Origin: Chryseobacterium vrystaatense
Lineage (GTDB): Bacteria; Bacteroidota; Bacteroidia; Flavobacteriales; Weeksellaceae
Direction: 5' to 3'
Assembly: GCF_000737765.1 (NCBI RefSeq)
Contig: NZ_JPRI01000001.1
Span: forward strand, 558,001-622,000
DNA length: 64,000 nt
How positions within the stretch are numbered: the first letter of the stretch is position 1; every line of letters begins with the position of its first letter. The notes beneath the pieces are model-generated. The model worked only from the letters and a program-made list of their open reading frames with translations, was not told the origin of the DNA and made no database searches. Below, piece by piece: positions 62,476-64,000 of the stretch. The translations under genes were made by a program, and so were the position numbers.

Positions 62476-62867
62476 GATTTATATTTTCACTCTTAAATAA
62501 CAGAAACTTCATATTTATAAATTTTCTATTATTTATTTTATTAGCATATTTATATTATTTATCAGGTGATGTTATTTTATCAATTAGAGATGTAAATTAT
62601 CATCTCCTTTTGTATTTGACAGGTATCTCCAAAGAAATTAAAATTGAAAAGAATCTGTTTATTACCACCTGTGAAAAACAGATTTTTTATGATTAGAAAT
62701 ACTATAGTTTGTAAAAACAGGCCATCTTTCAAATCCCTTATGCTTTCTATTGGAACAAAGCGAAAAACCCTTTTCATCAATTTCATTTGTTCCTTATCAA
62801 ATCACAGGAAAGAATATAAATAAAATAGTGAAGAGGTGTTAAGAGTAGCAATTCAAAAAGATAGACA
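62476..62867. other. Intergenic stretch with a transposon-end-like sequence
   Basis: About 390 AT-rich bases. 62602-62625 contains the inverse copy of the left terminus. From about 62651 an imperfect hairpin (AATCTGTTT / AAACAGATT, then T-tract) looks like a + strand terminator. A minus-strand frame across this stretch (62580-62786) runs through the end sequence, and I do not treat it as a gene. Confidence 0.55.
62602..62625 (-). repeat. Right-terminus-like inverted copy of the transposon end
   Basis: Reverse complement is ACCTGTCAAATACAAAAGGAGATG; 16 of the first 17 bases equal the left end, and the ATG 18-20 bases in also aligns. Chance occurrence is unlikely, but the flanks do not show a 5-base duplication. 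Confidence 0.65.
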
Positions 62868-63999
62868 CTATTTTATTTGATTAATAAACCCTTCACTTAG
62901 TCGTCTCACTGTACTTGCCGAATTGTTCACGATCGCATTGTAGAGTGGTTGAATTTTATTTGGTAAATCAGAAAATTCGTCTAATTGATATTTAGTAAGG
63001 AAATCAGAGAAATACCCAACCATGTCGTGATGTTTCAGCTTTTCCAAAATAATATCGTCATTCGTAATTCCCTTTTCGAAATATTTTAACCACCTTTCCT
63101 CGGTAATTTTCGCAAGTTCATTTTCTGCTGTAGGTACAGCCGCATTTGATCTGCCATAATGATTCCCTAACAATACCACGAGATAGGCTTGTATGCAATC
63201 CATTAAGGCTGGTGCTGGAATCGTTCTACCTAAGGTAGCTAATTTTTTCACAGCCATTGGTTCATTATGAAAGTTATTGAATGCGAAATGTACATCAATC
63301 AACTGTTTGGCAGCTTTAATAAATGTATTAGAACGCAAATTTTCTGGCACATAATCAAAACCACCAACTTTTGACAAAGCTGTTTTTACACCACTAATGG
63401 CAATAGAATTACCAGAAGCAGTGACGTCACGATATGTAGAACCGATATTCCAGCGATCATTCTCACTTAATTTGTCCCATATCTGTGGAAGCATTGTATT
63501 TAAATTACCCAATGCGTTTTCTAATTTTGCTCCTATTTCAGTTTTAATGGCTGTAATAAGTATAGTTATGACGGTTCGTAAATAGAAAACAGGTGAATTT
63601 ATCACTTGATCTAATTGCTTATCATGTAGTGGCATTGTTTCGGTTAGCAAACGGTCTCTAAATTTTGAGAATTCTAATGCTATAGATATGTCCTGTTCAC
63701 CAAGAATATATTTAACACTAGTTTTAACAATGTCGAAAGCTTCAACATAATCTAAATCTTCTGTTGCGTCTTTTGAGAAATAATGAGTAATAAGTTCGTT
63801 TGCTTGCCTAAGTTTTAAAGCTGCCGTCTTCCCGATAACTCCAAGTTGCTCGGCTAATTGAATTGTTGAATAATCAGTTAATACGGAATCAATCGCAGAA
63901 TATTCATCAATATCAGGTCGGTTCAACATTTCACCAATAAATGTCATACCTAATGTTCCGATTGTATCTTTCAACTTTACTATCGCCTTTTTCCAGGCG
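62868..63999 (-). CDS. Unknown protein, 5' end beyond window
   Basis: 377 residues visible (the frame is open to the window edge: AWKKAIVKLKDTIGTL precedes the TTG at 63974, so the true start lies outside). Helical, no membrane segments; visible stretches LGEQDISIALEFSKFRDRLL and HHDMVGYFSDFLTKYQLDEF. Not recognised; the reading frame is well kept. It could be further transposon cargo if the element extends past 62,622. Confidence 0.65.
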   Translation of the reverse strand, partial: AWKKAIVKLKDTIGTLGMTFIGEMLNRPDIDEYSAIDSVLTDYSTIQLAEQLGVIGKTAALKLRQANELITHYFSKDATEDLDYVEAFDIVKTSVKYILGEQDISIALEFSKFRDRLLTETMPLHDKQLDQVINSPVFYLRTVITILITAIKTEIGAKLENALGNLNTMLPQIWDKLSENDRWNIGSTYRDVTASGNSIAISGVKTALSKVGGFDYVPENLRSNTFIKAAKQLIDVHFAFNNFHNEPMAVKKLATLGRTIPAPALMDCIQAYLVVLLGNHYGRSNAAVPTAENELAKITEERWLKYFEKGITNDDIILEKLKHHDMVGYFSDFLTKYQLDEFSDLPNKIQPLYNAIVNNSASTVRRLSEGFINQIK

Positions 64000-64000
64000 T

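Larger units (their letters stand above)
49284..62622 (+). mobile_element. Tn7-like transposon with TnsABC, TniQ and a TnsE-like protein (right border uncertain)
   Basis: Evidence: insertion exactly in comM, TGT terminus, four overlapping transposition genes of Tn7 type plus a convergent TnsE-like gene, then cargo. A copy of the left terminus in inverse orientation at about 62,602-62,625 (ACCTGTCAAATANAAAA shared, plus ATG) suggests the right end, giving about 13.3 kb. Against it: no 5-base duplication (left flank CCACC, right flank GGTAT) and no comM 5' half follows. The element may extend past the window. The DNA here is visibly more A+T-rich than regions 1 and 2. Confidence 0.75.

Noticed and set aside
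62652-62690. CCACCTGTGAAAA near 62667 as a second transposon left end
   Set aside because: Match to the left end is short and it is better explained as part of a terminator hairpin.
62580-62786. Minus-strand ORF of 68 residues across the right end-like repeat
   Set aside because: No family, basic/hydrophobic composition, and it runs through the terminal repeat and a hairpin.
1-64000. CRISPR arrays, tRNA, rRNA
   Set aside because: No regularly spaced repeats and no recognisable cloverleaf or rRNA segment were seen by eye.

Overview
The window looks like the chromosome of a Bacteroidota bacterium of the Flavobacteriia, most likely Chryseobacterium or a close Weeksellaceae relative. Reasons: Bacteroidota-type promoters (TTG, about 19-22 bp, TAnnTTTG) before many genes, few Shine-Dalgarno sites, GLPGLI and DUF3078 family secreted proteins, a type IX secretion (T9SS) sorting domain, an S46 dipeptidyl-peptidase, a sufABCD locus, and a double-glycine leader peptide of the kind common in Chryseobacterium. 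This placement is by family recognition, not by any search.

Region 1 (1-34,400) is mostly core genome: end of apt, a TPR membrane protein and ribH; an LTA-synthase-like sulfatase; a glutathionylspermidine-synthase-like ATP-grasp gene behind two small lipoproteins; a zinc metallopeptidase; GLPGLI; the suf Fe-S operon (sufA, sufB, an inserted GNAT gene, sufC, sufD); two tandem DUF3078 genes; rhomboid protease, dprA, gdhA; an amidohydrolase and a membrane LytTR regulator; a Kir-like channel coupled to a YkgJ-type protein; a truncated globin; ChaA-like and NhaP-like antiporters; a three-gene envelope-protein operon; AlkD-like DNA glycosylase; DUF4919; hflX.

Region 2 (34,500-42,300): a LytTR response regulator whose phospho-acceptor position appears to be Glu, a pair of LytTR-like boxes, and then a three-gene operon of secreted proteins (T9SS cargo, an 849-residue Gly/Asn-rich repeat protein, a small secreted protein); a META-domain lipoprotein, an S46 peptidase and a DUF1905 protein follow.

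Region 3 (42,300-48,600) is accessory: a beta-helix (pectate-lyase-like) protein without a signal peptide, a 66-residue double-glycine leader peptide, an in-frame remnant of a second beta-helix gene, and a stand-alone adenylation-thiolation-reductase NRPS-like enzyme.

Region 4 (48,606-64,000) is the most unusual part. The Mg-chelatase-like gene comM (yifB) is cut at its conserved glycine run by a Tn7-like transposon that starts at about 49,284. It encodes overlapping tnsA-tnsB-tnsC-tniQ and, convergent with them, a protein I read as a TnsE homologue. Cargo follows: a serine recombinase; an operon of a P-loop kinase, a PIN-GNAT-ASCH-like fusion, a C-terminally membrane-anchored protein and a small ASCH protein; a very strong terminator; gene remnants; and a second, overlapping three-gene operon (278-residue unknown, a 53-residue protein, a ComEC-like metallo-beta-lactamase). 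An end-like inverted copy of the left terminus lies at about 62,602-62,625, but no target duplication and no 5' half of comM follow it, so the true right border is either there with later rearrangement or beyond the window. The two cargo operons are candidate uncharacterised defence or conflict systems. No rRNA, tRNA or CRISPR array was seen.
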